Of a stretch of DNA of 64,000 bases, positions 25,476 through 37,784 are shown one piece after another. Location: positions 49,283 to 113,282 of the forward strand of contig JAHZEL010000012.1 in the NCBI GenBank assembly GCA_019421865.1. Direction: 5' to 3'. The first letter of the stretch is position 1. Each line of letters opens with the position of its first letter. The position numbers were made by a program, and so were the translations under genes. This stretch comes from Desulfovibrionaceae bacterium. Its GTDB lineage: Bacteria > Desulfobacterota > Desulfovibrionia > Desulfovibrionales > Desulfovibrionaceae. The notes beneath the pieces are model-generated. The model saw only the letters and a program-made list of their open reading frames with translations, had not been told where the DNA came from and did no database searches.

Positions 25476-25514
25476 ATATTTCGCAGCCACTCCACAAGGA
25501 GCATGCTGTACGAG

Positions 25515-25546
25515 CGGGAGCGGAACGAGGGATTTTTCCGCTCCCG
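25515..25546 (-). terminator. First hairpin after por
   Basis: A perfect 11-bp stem (25536-25546 with 25515-25525) with a ten-base loop, starting 13 bases after the por stop. No T-run follows, so it may protect the 3' end of the mRNA rather than end transcription. Confidence 0.6.
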
Positions 25547-25559
25547 TTGTTATGTCGTT

Positions 25560-29270
<3,711 letters not shown>

Positions 29271-29422
29271 TCAAAAAACTCGTCTTCCGTAAAGATGGGA
29301 ACAAGAGCGGGGCAGAAAGAAAAAATTATCATTTACCGGCGCCGGGAAAACGGGAAGGATGAAAAGGACGGCCTGCCGATGGCGGGAAATCTTTGCGGGG
29401 AGTTCCCGCGCAAGGGGGAAAT

Positions 29423-29860
29423 ATGGAATACAGCGAATCCGTTGACCGGCTCAACCGCATACTGGTCCGGGCGCATCGAATCATTCAGGGGGAACTGCTC
29501 CGGCAGGGGATAGACGATCTTGTGCCTTCTCACGGAGCCGTGCTGGAATACCTGAACCAGGCGGGCATACCGCAGCCGGTGACGGAGCTGGTGGTGGCGC
29601 TCAAGCGTCCCAAGTCGTCCATAACGAAGGCGACGGATTGTCTGGAGCATTGCGGCTATGTCTTCAAGAAGCCCAACCCCGGCGACGGACGCAGTTATCT
29701 TGTGGGGCTGACTCCGGCCGGGAGCGAGGTCCTTCAGCGTTTTCGTTCGGCCTATGCACTGCTGGAGAAAAAACTTTTTACCTCGATCAGCGAACAGCGG
29801 CAGGCGGAATGCATGCAGACCCTTGAAGAAATGGAAGCCAACCTGGAGCGTGCCCTGTAG
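29423..29860 (+). CDS. MarR-family transcriptional regulator
   Basis: A 145-residue winged-helix protein that would bind DNA as a dimer. The start at 29423 (MEYSESVDRLNRILVRAHRI) follows AAGGGGGAA. A dimerisation helix is followed by the recognition region PVTELVVALKRPKSSITKATDCLEHCGYVFKK... around residues 50-80 and the wing NPGDGRSYLVGLTPAG around 85-100. It is divergent from por, with about 335 bp between, so it may regulate por or itself; it is not next to the RND pump 2 kb away. Its ligand is unknown. A strong terminator follows. Confidence 0.88.
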   Translation: MEYSESVDRLNRILVRAHRIIQGELLRQGIDDLVPSHGAVLEYLNQAGIPQPVTELVVALKRPKSSITKATDCLEHCGYVFKKPNPGDGRSYLVGLTPAGSEVLQRFRSAYALLEKKLFTSISEQRQAECMQTLEEMEANLERAL

Positions 29861-29890
29861 GCATGGCCTGTCCCTGAAAAGGAGCGGTCG

Positions 29891-29953
29891 AAAAAGAAGC
29901 GCCCTTTCTTACTCTCTCGATGGAGGGCAGGAAAGGGCGCTTTCTTATATTTT
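29891..29953 (+). terminator. Terminator of the MarR-type gene
   Basis: A perfect 12-bp stem (29897-29908 with 29931-29942) with a 22-base loop, followed by TCTTATATTTTT. Confidence 0.85.
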
Positions 29954-29955
29954 TA

Positions 29956-30163
29956 TGGTTGAGAGTCGGAGCGGGTTGCGCTCAGGAGGGCGTTTTCAGC
30001 GCGCCGGGGCGACAGCTCCGCCGCCGGATGAATCGGAGAGCGACCGGGAGGATGTTTCATTCCCCCGTCCTTTTTTCCGAATATGGATCAACGGCGGCTG
30101 CGGAGAAGGCGGCGTTCTGTCGGATCGCCTGAACGCGGAGCCGTTTTCCCGTCGGAGAATCTG
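29956..30163. other. Gene-free spacer between regulator and ureohydrolase genes
   Basis: The two flanking genes converge here. I see no ORF with a start signal and no clear terminator for the ureohydrolase gene on the minus strand. Confidence 0.5.
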
Positions 30164-31042
30164 CTATTCGGCGTTGTTGTTTCGTTCAGCAAGTCCCATG
30201 AGGGCATAGGTCAGGCTGGCCGCGGTGAAGTCCGAACGGATATGACCTTCTCTGGGCGCGAGTTCCACCACGTCGAAGCCCAGCAGACGGCGGCCTTCCA
30301 GAGCCTTTGCCGCAAGGTCCAGAGCGAGATACCAGTCGAGACCACCCGGAACGGGAGTTCCCGTTTCCGGCATGATGGAAGGATCAAGGCCGTCCACGTC
30401 GAAGGTAATGAAGATGTTGCGCGGGAAGTCTTCGGGAATGAGATTGTCCGGAATGCCGTGGCGGCACAGATAGGGCGCGTCCCAGCTGACGACGCCGTGT
30501 TCCTTCCGCGCTTCCAGTTCTTCCCGGCAGAAGATGCGGTTGCCGAGCTGCACGAGGGGCAGGTCGAGATCCTTGACGGCACGCCGCATGACGCTGGCAT
30601 GGCTCCATTTGCTGCCTTCATAGCTGTCGCGCAGGTCGGCATGGGCGTCGAACTGAATGACGCCGAAACGGCCGAAGCGTTCCTTGAGCGCCGCCATTTC
30701 ACCATAGGTCAGGGAATGTTCGCCGCCGAGCACGACGGGCATGGCGCCGGCGTCGAGCGCAACGAGCACGGCCTGCTTCACGTTTTCCATGACCTCTTCC
30801 GACGTGCCGGAGCAGTCCACGGGCTGCTGCGTGAAAATGCCGCCTTCTCCGGGGAAGCTGGTTCCGTCATGGAGTTCAAGCTGATCGGAGGCTTCCAGAA
30901 TGGCTTCCGGACCGCGTGCCGTGCCGCCGGCATAGCTTACGGTGGCCTCATACGGGACGGGAATGACATGGAAGCGCGCCTGATCGGCGGGACGGGGCGG
31001 AACTTCCGAGGAAAGGAAACGGTTCGTGTATTCAACGGGCAT
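30164..31042 (-). CDS. speB: Agmatinase-family ureohydrolase
   Basis: A 292-residue member of the arginase/agmatinase family, which hydrolyses a guanidino group to urea with two manganese ions. All metal ligands are visible: the histidine in VLGGEHSLTYG, the DAHADLRDSYEG loop with two aspartates and a histidine, and the DVDGLDPSIMPETGTPVPGG motif. The length and the SHASVMRR segment fit agmatinase better than arginase, so the product would be putrescine. The start MPVEYTNRFL at 31042 is chosen; the frame extends upstream without similarity. It is a single gene downstream of the RND pump. Substrate choice (agmatine or another guanidino compound) is inferred from the family. Confidence 0.87.
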   Translation of the reverse strand: MPVEYTNRFLSSEVPPRPADQARFHVIPVPYEATVSYAGGTARGPEAILEASDQLELHDGTSFPGEGGIFTQQPVDCSGTSEEVMENVKQAVLVALDAGAMPVVLGGEHSLTYGEMAALKERFGRFGVIQFDAHADLRDSYEGSKWSHASVMRRAVKDLDLPLVQLGNRIFCREELEARKEHGVVSWDAPYLCRHGIPDNLIPEDFPRNIFITFDVDGLDPSIMPETGTPVPGGLDWYLALDLAAKALEGRRLLGFDVVELAPREGHIRSDFTAASLTYALMGLAERNNNAE

Positions 31043-31161
31043 GGGTATTCCCCTGATGGTTATGGTTGTTGAAGCTGCGGCAGAAGCGCTTCCGCCGCAG
31101 CCCCTGTATGCGGTAATTTTCCGCGTTCGGCAATACGGAACGTTGAATCTGTGCCGATCCG

Positions 31162-34100
31162 CTATTCGGCGGCAGGCGAAGCGGAAGTCCGGTCTTCCGC
31201 AAGGCTCTTGCGGAAGATGCGGCGCATATGTCTGCTCACCCACTTGCCGAAGTTGTCGAGGTACACATAGTAGACCGGCGTGATGTACAGCGTGACGAGC
31301 TGCGAGAAGATGAGGCCGCCGGACACGCAGATGCCGATGGGCTGACGTGCCTCCGCACCCGTGGCGCCAATGCCGAAAGCCAGAGGCAGCGCGCCCATGA
31401 CGGCGGCAAGCGTGGTCATGAGAATGGGACGGAAGCGGATGAGGCAGCCCTGAATGATGGCGTCCTCGGTTTCAAGACTTCCGCGGCGTTCCGCTTCAAG
31501 GGCGAAGTCCAGCACCATGATGGCGTTTTTCTTGACGATGCCTATGAGCATGATGATGCCCACGAACGCCGTCATGTTCAGCTCGGAATCGAACAGCCAG
31601 AGACTGAACAGTGCTCCGAAGCCTGCGGAGGGCAGACCGGAAAGAATGGTGATGGGGTGAATGAAGCTTTCGTAGAGAATGCCGAGCACGATGTAGATGA
31701 GCAGCAGCGCCACGACGATGATGAGGATCATGTCATGTACGGCGTCCTGGAAGTCCTGAGCCGTACCGGTGAGGCTGCCGGTCACGGAGGCCGGGAGAAT
31801 GTCGCGGGCCGTGTCTTCCACGTCGCGCATGGCTTCGCCCATGGCGTAGCCGCTCGCCACGTTGAAGGATACGCTCACGGAGGGGAACTGTCCTCTGTGG
31901 TTCACGGACAGGGGACCGGCCTCGAAGCGCTTGGTGACGAGGGTGTCCAGAGGAACGAGCTTGCCCTTGTCGGAACGCAGATAGATGGCGTCCAGAATGC
32001 TGGCGCTGTCCTGCAGATCGCGCGACACTTCCATCTTGACGGCGTAGTCGCTCACGTCCGTGTAGATGGTGGATATTTCCCGCGTGCCGAAGGCCGAGTA
32101 GAGGGCGTTTTCGATCTGCGAGAGCGTGATGCCGAGCATGGTGGCCTTGTCTCTGTCCACGATGAGCCGGATGGCGGGGTTCATGAGCTGAAGGTCGGAA
32201 CCGATGTCGCGCACGCTCTTCACGTGGTGCAGGGCTTCTTCCAGTTCCCGGGCGGAGGCGTAGAGTTCCGAGGTGTCGCTGCCCACGAGGGTGTAGTTGT
32301 ATATGCCGGTGCTGCTGCCGCCTGCGCCCTGCATGTTGGCGTTGCGGAGCGAGACCATGAGAGTGGGGTTGTTGCCGAGGGATTGGCGCAGTCTGGCGAT
32401 GACGGTGTTGATGTCGCCGCGTTCGGCAATGGGCTTGAGCCTGACCATGATGTTGGCGGTATTGGTTTCGCCGCGGGTACCGCCGCCGATGGTCGTGGTG
32501 AAGCTGCGCACGGCCGGATCGGCCTCAAGAATGGGATGCAGTTCTTGTACGGCCTGACTCAGCGCCTCGAAGGAAATGGATTCCTCAGCTTTGGCGAAAA
32601 TGCGGATACGACCGCCGTCGATGGCCGGGAAATAGCCGGTGGGCACCAGCGTTGAAAGCCACCATGTGGCCGCGATGAGCAGCAGCGAGCCGATGAAGGT
32701 GATGAACTTATGCCTCATGACGCAGTGAAGGCTGCGCGAATAGAGGGAGAGCAGTCCCAGAAAAACGCGCTCCATGGCGGCCTTGAGGCCTGAGTGCTTC
32801 TGTCGGACAGACTGCTCCGTCAGGAAGAGGGCGCTCATCATGGGGGTGAGACTGATGGAGATGAAGAAGGATATGGAAATGGCGATGATGATGACGGCGG
32901 CGAATTCAAAGAACATGCGGCCTGCGGTTCCGGGCAGGAAGAGCAGGGGAATGAACACCGTGCCGAGAGATATCGTCATGGAAAGAATGGTGAATCCGAT
33001 TTCCCCGGCACCGTCGATGGCGGCATTGAAGGGGGATTTGCCCATTTCCCTGTGCCGTATGATGTTTTCCAGCATGACGATGGCGTCGTCGACCACGAAG
33101 CCCACCACCAGAATGAGCGCCATGAGCGACATGTTGTCCAGACTGAACCCGGCAAAGAGCATGAGCGGGAAGGTGGCCACCACGGAGAGCGGCAGCGCAA
33201 GGCTGGGAATGATGGTGGCCATGCCGTCGCGCAGGAAGATGTAGATGACGAGAACCACGAGAAGAATGGTCAGAAGCAGCGTGAATTCCACTTCTTCCAC
33301 GGATTCCTTGATGGGAATGGAGGTGTCTTCCACCACGTCCATGGAGATGGAGGGCGGGAGCGTCTGTTCGATCTCGGCAAGCATGTCGAGAATGTCGCTG
33401 ACGATCTGCACGGTGTTGCCGCCCGGCTGGCGGGTCACCTGGACGATGACGCCGGGATCGCCGGTGATGAAGCTGGCCTGATTGGTTTCTTCCACGCCTT
33501 CCACCACGTCGGCCACGTCGCTGAGGCGTACGGGAGCGCCGTTGCGCCAGGCGATGACGATCTTGGCGAAGTCTTCGGCGCTGACGAGAGAACCGTTGTC
33601 CTTGATGTTGCGTATGCGGTCGGTGCCCTGGAGTCTGCCGGTGGGGAGCGTCACGTTGGCGGCGTCGATGCCGTTGCGTATGTCTTCCGCGCTGATGTCG
33701 CGTGCCTTCATGAGTTCGGGGCGCAGGTTGACGCGCACGGCATAGCGCTTGGCGCCTCGCACGTCGGATTTCGACACGCCCTTCACCATCGACAGGCGCT
33801 GGGAGACGTAGTTTTCGGCGTAGTCGGTCAGCTGCTGACGGGTCAGGGTGTTGGAGGTGAGGGCGATCTGAATGACGGGCAGGGAGTCGGGGTCCAGCTT
33901 CATGAAGCGGGGCATCTGCGTCATGGTGTCCGGCATGCGGGAATAGGCGATGGATATGGCGGACTGAACGTCGAGGGCCGCGCCGTCGATGTCGCGGTCA
34001 AGCTCGAATTCCACGCGCACCATCGTGCTTCCGAGCTTGTTGGTGGAGGTCATGTTCTTGACGCTGGAAATGGTGGAGAGCTGCTTTTCCAGCGGCTTGG

Positions 34101-34290
34101 CCACGGAGGTGGCCATGGTTTCGGGCGAGGCGCCGCTCAGCGTTGCGGATACGATGATGACGGGATAGTCGATATTGGGGTTTTCACTCAGCGGAAGACG
34201 CATGTAGCTCATCCAGCCGAACACCAGAATGCCCATCATGAGCAGCGAGGTGGCGACGGGACGTTTGATGAATGTCGTTGAAATGTTCAT
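31162..34290 (-). CDS. RND efflux transporter, HAE1/AcrB-MdtBC type
   Basis: A 1042-residue inner-membrane proton antiporter, trimeric, that pumps drugs or metabolites into a tripartite channel. It begins MNISTTFIKRPVATSLLMM, has twelve predicted membrane helices in two halves each with a large periplasmic loop, and the proton relay is complete: the paired aspartates in VVGFVVDDAIVM (helix 4, near residue 400) and the lysine in IGIVKKNAIMV (helix 10). The sequence resembles the MdtB/MdtC and BepE branch more than AcrB. Its start overlaps the adaptor gene stop by four bases. No outer-membrane factor gene is adjacent, so it must use one encoded elsewhere. Confidence 0.93.
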   Translation of the reverse strand: MNISTTFIKRPVATSLLMMGILVFGWMSYMRLPLSENPNIDYPVIIVSATLSGASPETMATSVAKPLEKQLSTISSVKNMTSTNKLGSTMVRVEFELDRDIDGAALDVQSAISIAYSRMPDTMTQMPRFMKLDPDSLPVIQIALTSNTLTRQQLTDYAENYVSQRLSMVKGVSKSDVRGAKRYAVRVNLRPELMKARDISAEDIRNGIDAANVTLPTGRLQGTDRIRNIKDNGSLVSAEDFAKIVIAWRNGAPVRLSDVADVVEGVEETNQASFITGDPGVIVQVTRQPGGNTVQIVSDILDMLAEIEQTLPPSISMDVVEDTSIPIKESVEEVEFTLLLTILLVVLVIYIFLRDGMATIIPSLALPLSVVATFPLMLFAGFSLDNMSLMALILVVGFVVDDAIVMLENIIRHREMGKSPFNAAIDGAGEIGFTILSMTISLGTVFIPLLFLPGTAGRMFFEFAAVIIIAISISFFISISLTPMMSALFLTEQSVRQKHSGLKAAMERVFLGLLSLYSRSLHCVMRHKFITFIGSLLLIAATWWLSTLVPTGYFPAIDGGRIRIFAKAEESISFEALSQAVQELHPILEADPAVRSFTTTIGGGTRGETNTANIMVRLKPIAERGDINTVIARLRQSLGNNPTLMVSLRNANMQGAGGSSTGIYNYTLVGSDTSELYASARELEEALHHVKSVRDIGSDLQLMNPAIRLIVDRDKATMLGITLSQIENALYSAFGTREISTIYTDVSDYAVKMEVSRDLQDSASILDAIYLRSDKGKLVPLDTLVTKRFEAGPLSVNHRGQFPSVSVSFNVASGYAMGEAMRDVEDTARDILPASVTGSLTGTAQDFQDAVHDMILIIVVALLLIYIVLGILYESFIHPITILSGLPSAGFGALFSLWLFDSELNMTAFVGIIMLIGIVKKNAIMVLDFALEAERRGSLETEDAIIQGCLIRFRPILMTTLAAVMGALPLAFGIGATGAEARQPIGICVSGGLIFSQLVTLYITPVYYVYLDNFGKWVSRHMRRIFRKSLAEDRTSASPAAE

Positions 34291-35396
34291 TGACGCGCAT
34301 CCTCACCGGCTTTCTTTTCCTGAATGCGTACGGGCATGCCGTCCTTCAGACGCACATGGCCTTCGAGCACCACGCGCTCTCCGGACTTGAGGCCGCTGGA
34401 AATGACGGTGATTCCTTCATTTTCAATGTCCGTGGTCACGAGGCGCACATGGGCCACGTTGTCTTCTCCCACCACATAGACGAAGGGGCCGTCCGGGCCG
34501 AGCATGACGGCGCGGCTCGGCACGGTGACGGCGTTCTTTCTCGTATCGAGCTGCACGTGCACGCGCAGAAATTCACCGGGCCACAGCTCGATGTTGTCGT
34601 TGGCGAAGCGGGCCTTCAGGGGCACGGTGCCGGTATCGGCGTCCACGTTGCCAACGAAGACGACGTCGCCGGAAAGAGGCTTGCCTTCCTTGGAGCTGGC
34701 CGATACCGCGAGTCCCTCGCGGGAAACGTTGCGTCGGATCAGCGGCAGATACTTTTCCGGAACGCTGAAGGTGATGTCGGCAGGCCGGAAGGCGTCGAGC
34801 ACCACCAGAAGCGTCTGCGCCGCAAGAACGTTGCCCTTGTCCACCAGAACGTCGCCGACGCGGCCGTCCATGGGCGCGCGGATTTCGCAGTAGGAAAGAT
34901 CAAGCTGCGCCTTCTCCAGCGCGGCCGTGTCGGTCTGCACGTCGGCCTGGGCGCTGATCATGGTCACCCGGCTCGTTTCGGCTTCCGAAGCGCTGGTAAA
35001 GCCCTTCTTGCTCATTTTCTGCGTGCGGGAATAGTCGTCGCGCGCCTTGGTCAGCTTTGCCTTGTCGCTTTCCAGCTTTGCCTGCGCCTGATGCAGGGCG
35101 ATTTCATACGGCTCCTTTTCAATGACGAAGAGAAGCTGATCTTTCTTGACGTTTTCACCGTCCTGGATCAGCACCTCCTGCAGCTCGCCGGTCGTTCTCG
35201 AGACGACGTTCACCGAGGCGGAAGGATCCACGGTGCCTACGGCTTCCAGCATGTAGGGAACATCTTTTGTTTCGGAAACGGCCAGCGTGACCAGAGCGGT
35301 ACGGACGGTCTGACGGGGCGCGGCTTCCTCGGATTCGCCGGAACAGCCGGAAAGCAGCACCGCACAGACAAAGCACAGGAAAAGACGGGCGGACAT
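34287..35396 (-). CDS. RND efflux membrane fusion lipoprotein
   Basis: The periplasmic adaptor of the adjacent RND pump. It starts MSARLFLCFVCAVLLSGCSG at 35396, with AGGAG eight bases before; the lipobox LLSG-C predicts lipid attachment at Cys18. A lipoyl domain (LIQDGENVKKDQLLFVIEKE), helical hairpin, second lipoyl half (LSYCEIRAPMDGRVGDVLV) and beta-barrel domains follow, ending in a membrane-proximal domain (SGERVVLEGHVRLKDGMPV). The 369-residue length fits MdtA/AcrA. A very good promoter with a small palindrome at its minus-10 lies 40-70 bases upstream. Confidence 0.92.
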   Translation of the reverse strand: MSARLFLCFVCAVLLSGCSGESEEAAPRQTVRTALVTLAVSETKDVPYMLEAVGTVDPSASVNVVSRTTGELQEVLIQDGENVKKDQLLFVIEKEPYEIALHQAQAKLESDKAKLTKARDDYSRTQKMSKKGFTSASEAETSRVTMISAQADVQTDTAALEKAQLDLSYCEIRAPMDGRVGDVLVDKGNVLAAQTLLVVLDAFRPADITFSVPEKYLPLIRRNVSREGLAVSASSKEGKPLSGDVVFVGNVDADTGTVPLKARFANDNIELWPGEFLRVHVQLDTRKNAVTVPSRAVMLGPDGPFVYVVGEDNVAHVRLVTTDIENEGITVISSGLKSGERVVLEGHVRLKDGMPVRIQEKKAGEDARQ

Positions 35397-35434
35397 GGGC
35401 ACTCCTGAAGACTTTAACAAGGATTATTCTATCC

Positions 35435-35464
35435 TCTATACGAGGAGGAAAAATTTGCTGTCAA
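35435..35464 (-). promoter_or_regulatory. Promoter of the RND pump operon, with palindrome at the minus-10
   Basis: On the minus strand a perfect TTGACA and a TATAGA are 18 bases apart. The minus-10 sits inside TCCTC-TATAC-GAGGA, a 15-base palindrome that could be a repressor site. Confidence 0.65.
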
Positions 35465-35517
35465 TAATGGAAAGAGGAGAGTTTTGTTTCAAAAGATTGC
35501 AAGGCTTCCTACAAAGC

Positions 35518-35556
35518 GCGGAGCCGTTTTCACAGTCTGCATGAAAACGGCTCCGC
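35518..35556 (-). terminator. Hairpin after the TrmJ-like gene
   Basis: A perfect 14-bp stem (35543-35556 with 35518-35531) with an 11-base loop, 21 bases after the stop. Only a short GCTTTG follows, so the T-run is weak. Confidence 0.65.
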
Positions 35557-35577
35557 GGCTTGAAGATGTACGGCGAA

Positions 35578-36345
35578 TCAGGACTTGTCTTCCTTGTCCA
35601 CAAGATGCCCCATCTGTCTGCATATGCCCATGAAAATGTCCATTTCATGGCGGCGCAGATCGGCTCTGTCGAAGAATCTGGCCAGAGGCAGGAAGAAGTG
35701 CTCCGGATTGTCCCGGGGAATGGTGCCGATGTCCATGAGCGTCTGCTTGAGGGCATGGAAGAAGAAGTCCCGCTCTTCGGCCGTGACGCGCCGGGAAAGA
35801 CTGGGGTGGCTGTCGATCTTTGCGGTGTCGGGCAGGGCAAGATAGCACTCGTAGATCATGAGCAGCACGGCCTGGGCAAGGTTCAGGGAAGAGGCGTCGG
35901 GTGCCGTGGGAATGGTGACGAGCCTGCCGCAGTTTTCCAGATCCTCGTTGCTGAGGCCGCGGTCTTCGGGCCCGAACATGATGGCGACCTCTTCGCCGCG
36001 GGCAAGGCGTTCGGCTACTTCCGCCGCCGCCTGACGCGGCATGATGAGCTGCTGTCTTGCTCCGCCCGTGCGGGCTGTCGTGCCTATGACCAGCGTGCAG
36101 GGGGCCACGGCCTCCCGTACGGAGTCGGTCACTGTAATGGAGTCGAGCAGAGGACGGCCCTGACTGGTGGCCGTGGGCAGCGCCTTTTCATAGATCCAGC
36201 GTCTGGGTTCGGCCAGATACAGGGGCGCATGGCCGAAGTTGGCCGAGGCACGGGCGGCCATGCCGATGTTTTCCGGAAAGTTGGTGCGCACCAGCACCAG
36301 TCTGAGGTGCCGCATCATGGCGGCGATTTCGGAAGGATTTTTCAT
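35578..36345 (-). CDS. TrmJ-like SPOUT RNA methyltransferase (TrmH family group 1)
   Basis: A 255-residue SPOUT methylase that adds a 2'-O-methyl group, in the TrmJ subfamily to position 32 of tRNA. The N-terminal LVLVRTNFPENIGMAARASANFG, the knot motifs IMFGPEDRGLSNEDLENCG and PDASSLNLAQAVLLMIYE, and an extra helical C-terminal domain typical of TrmJ are visible. It is the last gene of a three-gene run after DUF1786 and DUF456 proteins, ended by a hairpin. The tRNA substrate is inferred from the family; other group 1 members modify rRNA. Confidence 0.87.
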   Translation of the reverse strand: MKNPSEIAAMMRHLRLVLVRTNFPENIGMAARASANFGHAPLYLAEPRRWIYEKALPTATSQGRPLLDSITVTDSVREAVAPCTLVIGTTARTGGARQQLIMPRQAAAEVAERLARGEEVAIMFGPEDRGLSNEDLENCGRLVTIPTAPDASSLNLAQAVLLMIYECYLALPDTAKIDSHPSLSRRVTAEERDFFFHALKQTLMDIGTIPRDNPEHFFLPLARFFDRADLRRHEMDIFMGICRQMGHLVDKEDKS

Positions 36346-36375
36346 ATCAGTACCGGGAGCCTGCGCTCCATATTT

Positions 36376-36891
36376 TTAAAGGGTATCGGGCCAGACATGG
36401 GCGGCCGTAAGCGCCAGCATGGCCATGCCCAGACCGAATTTGACGACCATGCCGAGAAAGCGGCCCACAAAGGCGCCCTGCGCGGCACGGAAGGCAACGG
36501 CGGAAGGCTGCCTGCGGATGAGAAGTTCCGCCAGAAAGCAACCTGCCCAGGCTCCGAACAGCGCTCCGAACACCGCGCCCACGCCGAACATGAAGGGCGC
36601 GCCGAAAATGGCGCCGAGAACGGCGCCGATGATGCCCGCCCATGTGGAAATCTTCGAGGATCCGTATTTTTTTGCGCCCCAAATCTGGGCTCCGAATTCC
36701 ACGACTTCGCCGATCAGGGCGAGCCCTATGAACAGCACGAAGAAAAGAACGCCGAGTCCGCTGTCGGGAACGAGTAGCGCCCATGCTGCAACAAGGGCCA
36801 CCATGGCCCAGTTGCCGGGCAGGGTGACCAGATTGAGCAGAACGCAGATGCCGAGAGCCACCAGAAAAAGAGCGGTGAAGAAAACGCTCAT
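36376..36891 (-). CDS. DUF456 membrane protein
   Basis: A 171-residue inner-membrane protein with about four to five hydrophobic helices. The glycine-rich segments GAVLGAIFGAPFMFGVGAVFG and the stretch GLALIGEVVEFGAQIWGAKKYGSS... match DUF456. No catalytic residues stand out and the function of the family is unknown. Its ATG overlaps the DUF1786 gene stop by four bases, so it is made together with it, and the TrmJ-like gene starts 30 bp after it. Confidence 0.85.
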   Translation of the reverse strand: MSVFFTALFLVALGICVLLNLVTLPGNWAMVALVAAWALLVPDSGLGVLFFVLFIGLALIGEVVEFGAQIWGAKKYGSSKISTWAGIIGAVLGAIFGAPFMFGVGAVFGALFGAWAGCFLAELLIRRQPSAVAFRAAQGAFVGRFLGMVVKFGLGMAMLALTAAHVWPDTL

Positions 36892-37715
36892 GCGGGCTTT
36901 CCGAGGCTCAGACCGTAAAGCAGACCGAAGCAGCGGTCAAAGGTGTCCTCTCCGCAGGGAGAGACGAGACGGCCGCAGCCTTCCAGGTGGGCACGGCCCG
37001 GACCGAGAATCCATGTGGGGCGGAACCCTTCGGCTTCGGCGGGAAGATCGCCGCAGATGCAGCCGTGGCCTCCCGCGGCGCGAACCTGTTCGTCCGGCAG
37101 CCAGTTCAGGCGCAGATCCTTCAGGTCGGCCAGCAGGGCGTCACGGGAAATGTCGCTGTGCTGCTCGTACAGCCCCAGAATTTTTTCCTGATAGACCATG
37201 AAGGCCTGTATGTGGCGCTCGCCTGCCCACAGAACGGTGACTCCCTCGCTCCAGGAACGGTCGCGCAGCGATTCGAGGCTCATGGCTGCCAGCGCGGCAG
37301 CCATGCCGCTATCCGTTCCGAGCACGTTGCCGAACACGCGGCGCGTCTCGCTCAGCAGGGCGGAACACTCCCATTCTCCGGCGTCGGAAAAAAGGCACCG
37401 GCCGGCATCGCCGCCCGTGCTTTTTATCCATTCCTTCCAGCGAAGGATGCGCCTTTCACAGCGTGCCGCGCGGTCATCACCGGGCTGAAGAGGCGCATTC
37501 ATGGTGCACACCAGCGTGCATTCCGGTTCGGGATGACCGCCTCGGGCAATGAACTCGCGGGCCTGTTCGGCAGGAGCCTCCAGAGAAAGCCGGGTTCTGG
37601 GCCAGAGGGACGTGGGCGTGCCGGGCAGGGCGAGAAGGGCGGCCGTGAAGCTGCTGCCGCTGTCCAGAACCAGTGTCGGGCACGAAGGGCCCGGCGTCAT
37701 GACGGAGTCCAGCAT
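36888..37715 (-). CDS. DUF1786 protein (ASKHA-like fold)
   Basis: A 275-residue protein. An N-terminal strand TLVLDSGSSFTAALLAL and later segments VTVLWAGERHIQAFMVYQEK, ILGLYEQHSDISRDALLADL and VRAAGGHGCICG follow the pattern I recall for DUF1786, sometimes annotated as related to pyruvate formate-lyase activating enzymes although it has no radical-SAM motif. No function is established. It overlaps the DUF456 gene by four bases. A GGA eight bases before ATG 37715 supports this start. Confidence 0.65.
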   Translation of the reverse strand: MLDSVMTPGPSCPTLVLDSGSSFTAALLALPGTPTSLWPRTRLSLEAPAEQAREFIARGGHPEPECTLVCTMNAPLQPGDDRAARCERRILRWKEWIKSTGGDAGRCLFSDAGEWECSALLSETRRVFGNVLGTDSGMAAALAAMSLESLRDRSWSEGVTVLWAGERHIQAFMVYQEKILGLYEQHSDISRDALLADLKDLRLNWLPDEQVRAAGGHGCICGDLPAEAEGFRPTWILGPGRAHLEGCGRLVSPCGEDTFDRCFGLLYGLSLGKPA

Positions 37716-37736
37716 GATATTTCCATCCGTATCAAA

Positions 37737-37766
37737 GGAGAAAAGCGGGGAGGATAACCTCCCCGC
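37737..37766 (-). terminator. Terminator of the rnc-activase-U32 run
   Basis: On the minus strand a perfect 9-bp GC-rich stem (37758-37766 with 37745-37753) with a four-base loop is followed by TTTTCTCCTTT, 18 bases after the U32 gene stop. Confidence 0.82.
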
Positions 37767-37784
37767 ATGAGTGAGACGTGCGGA

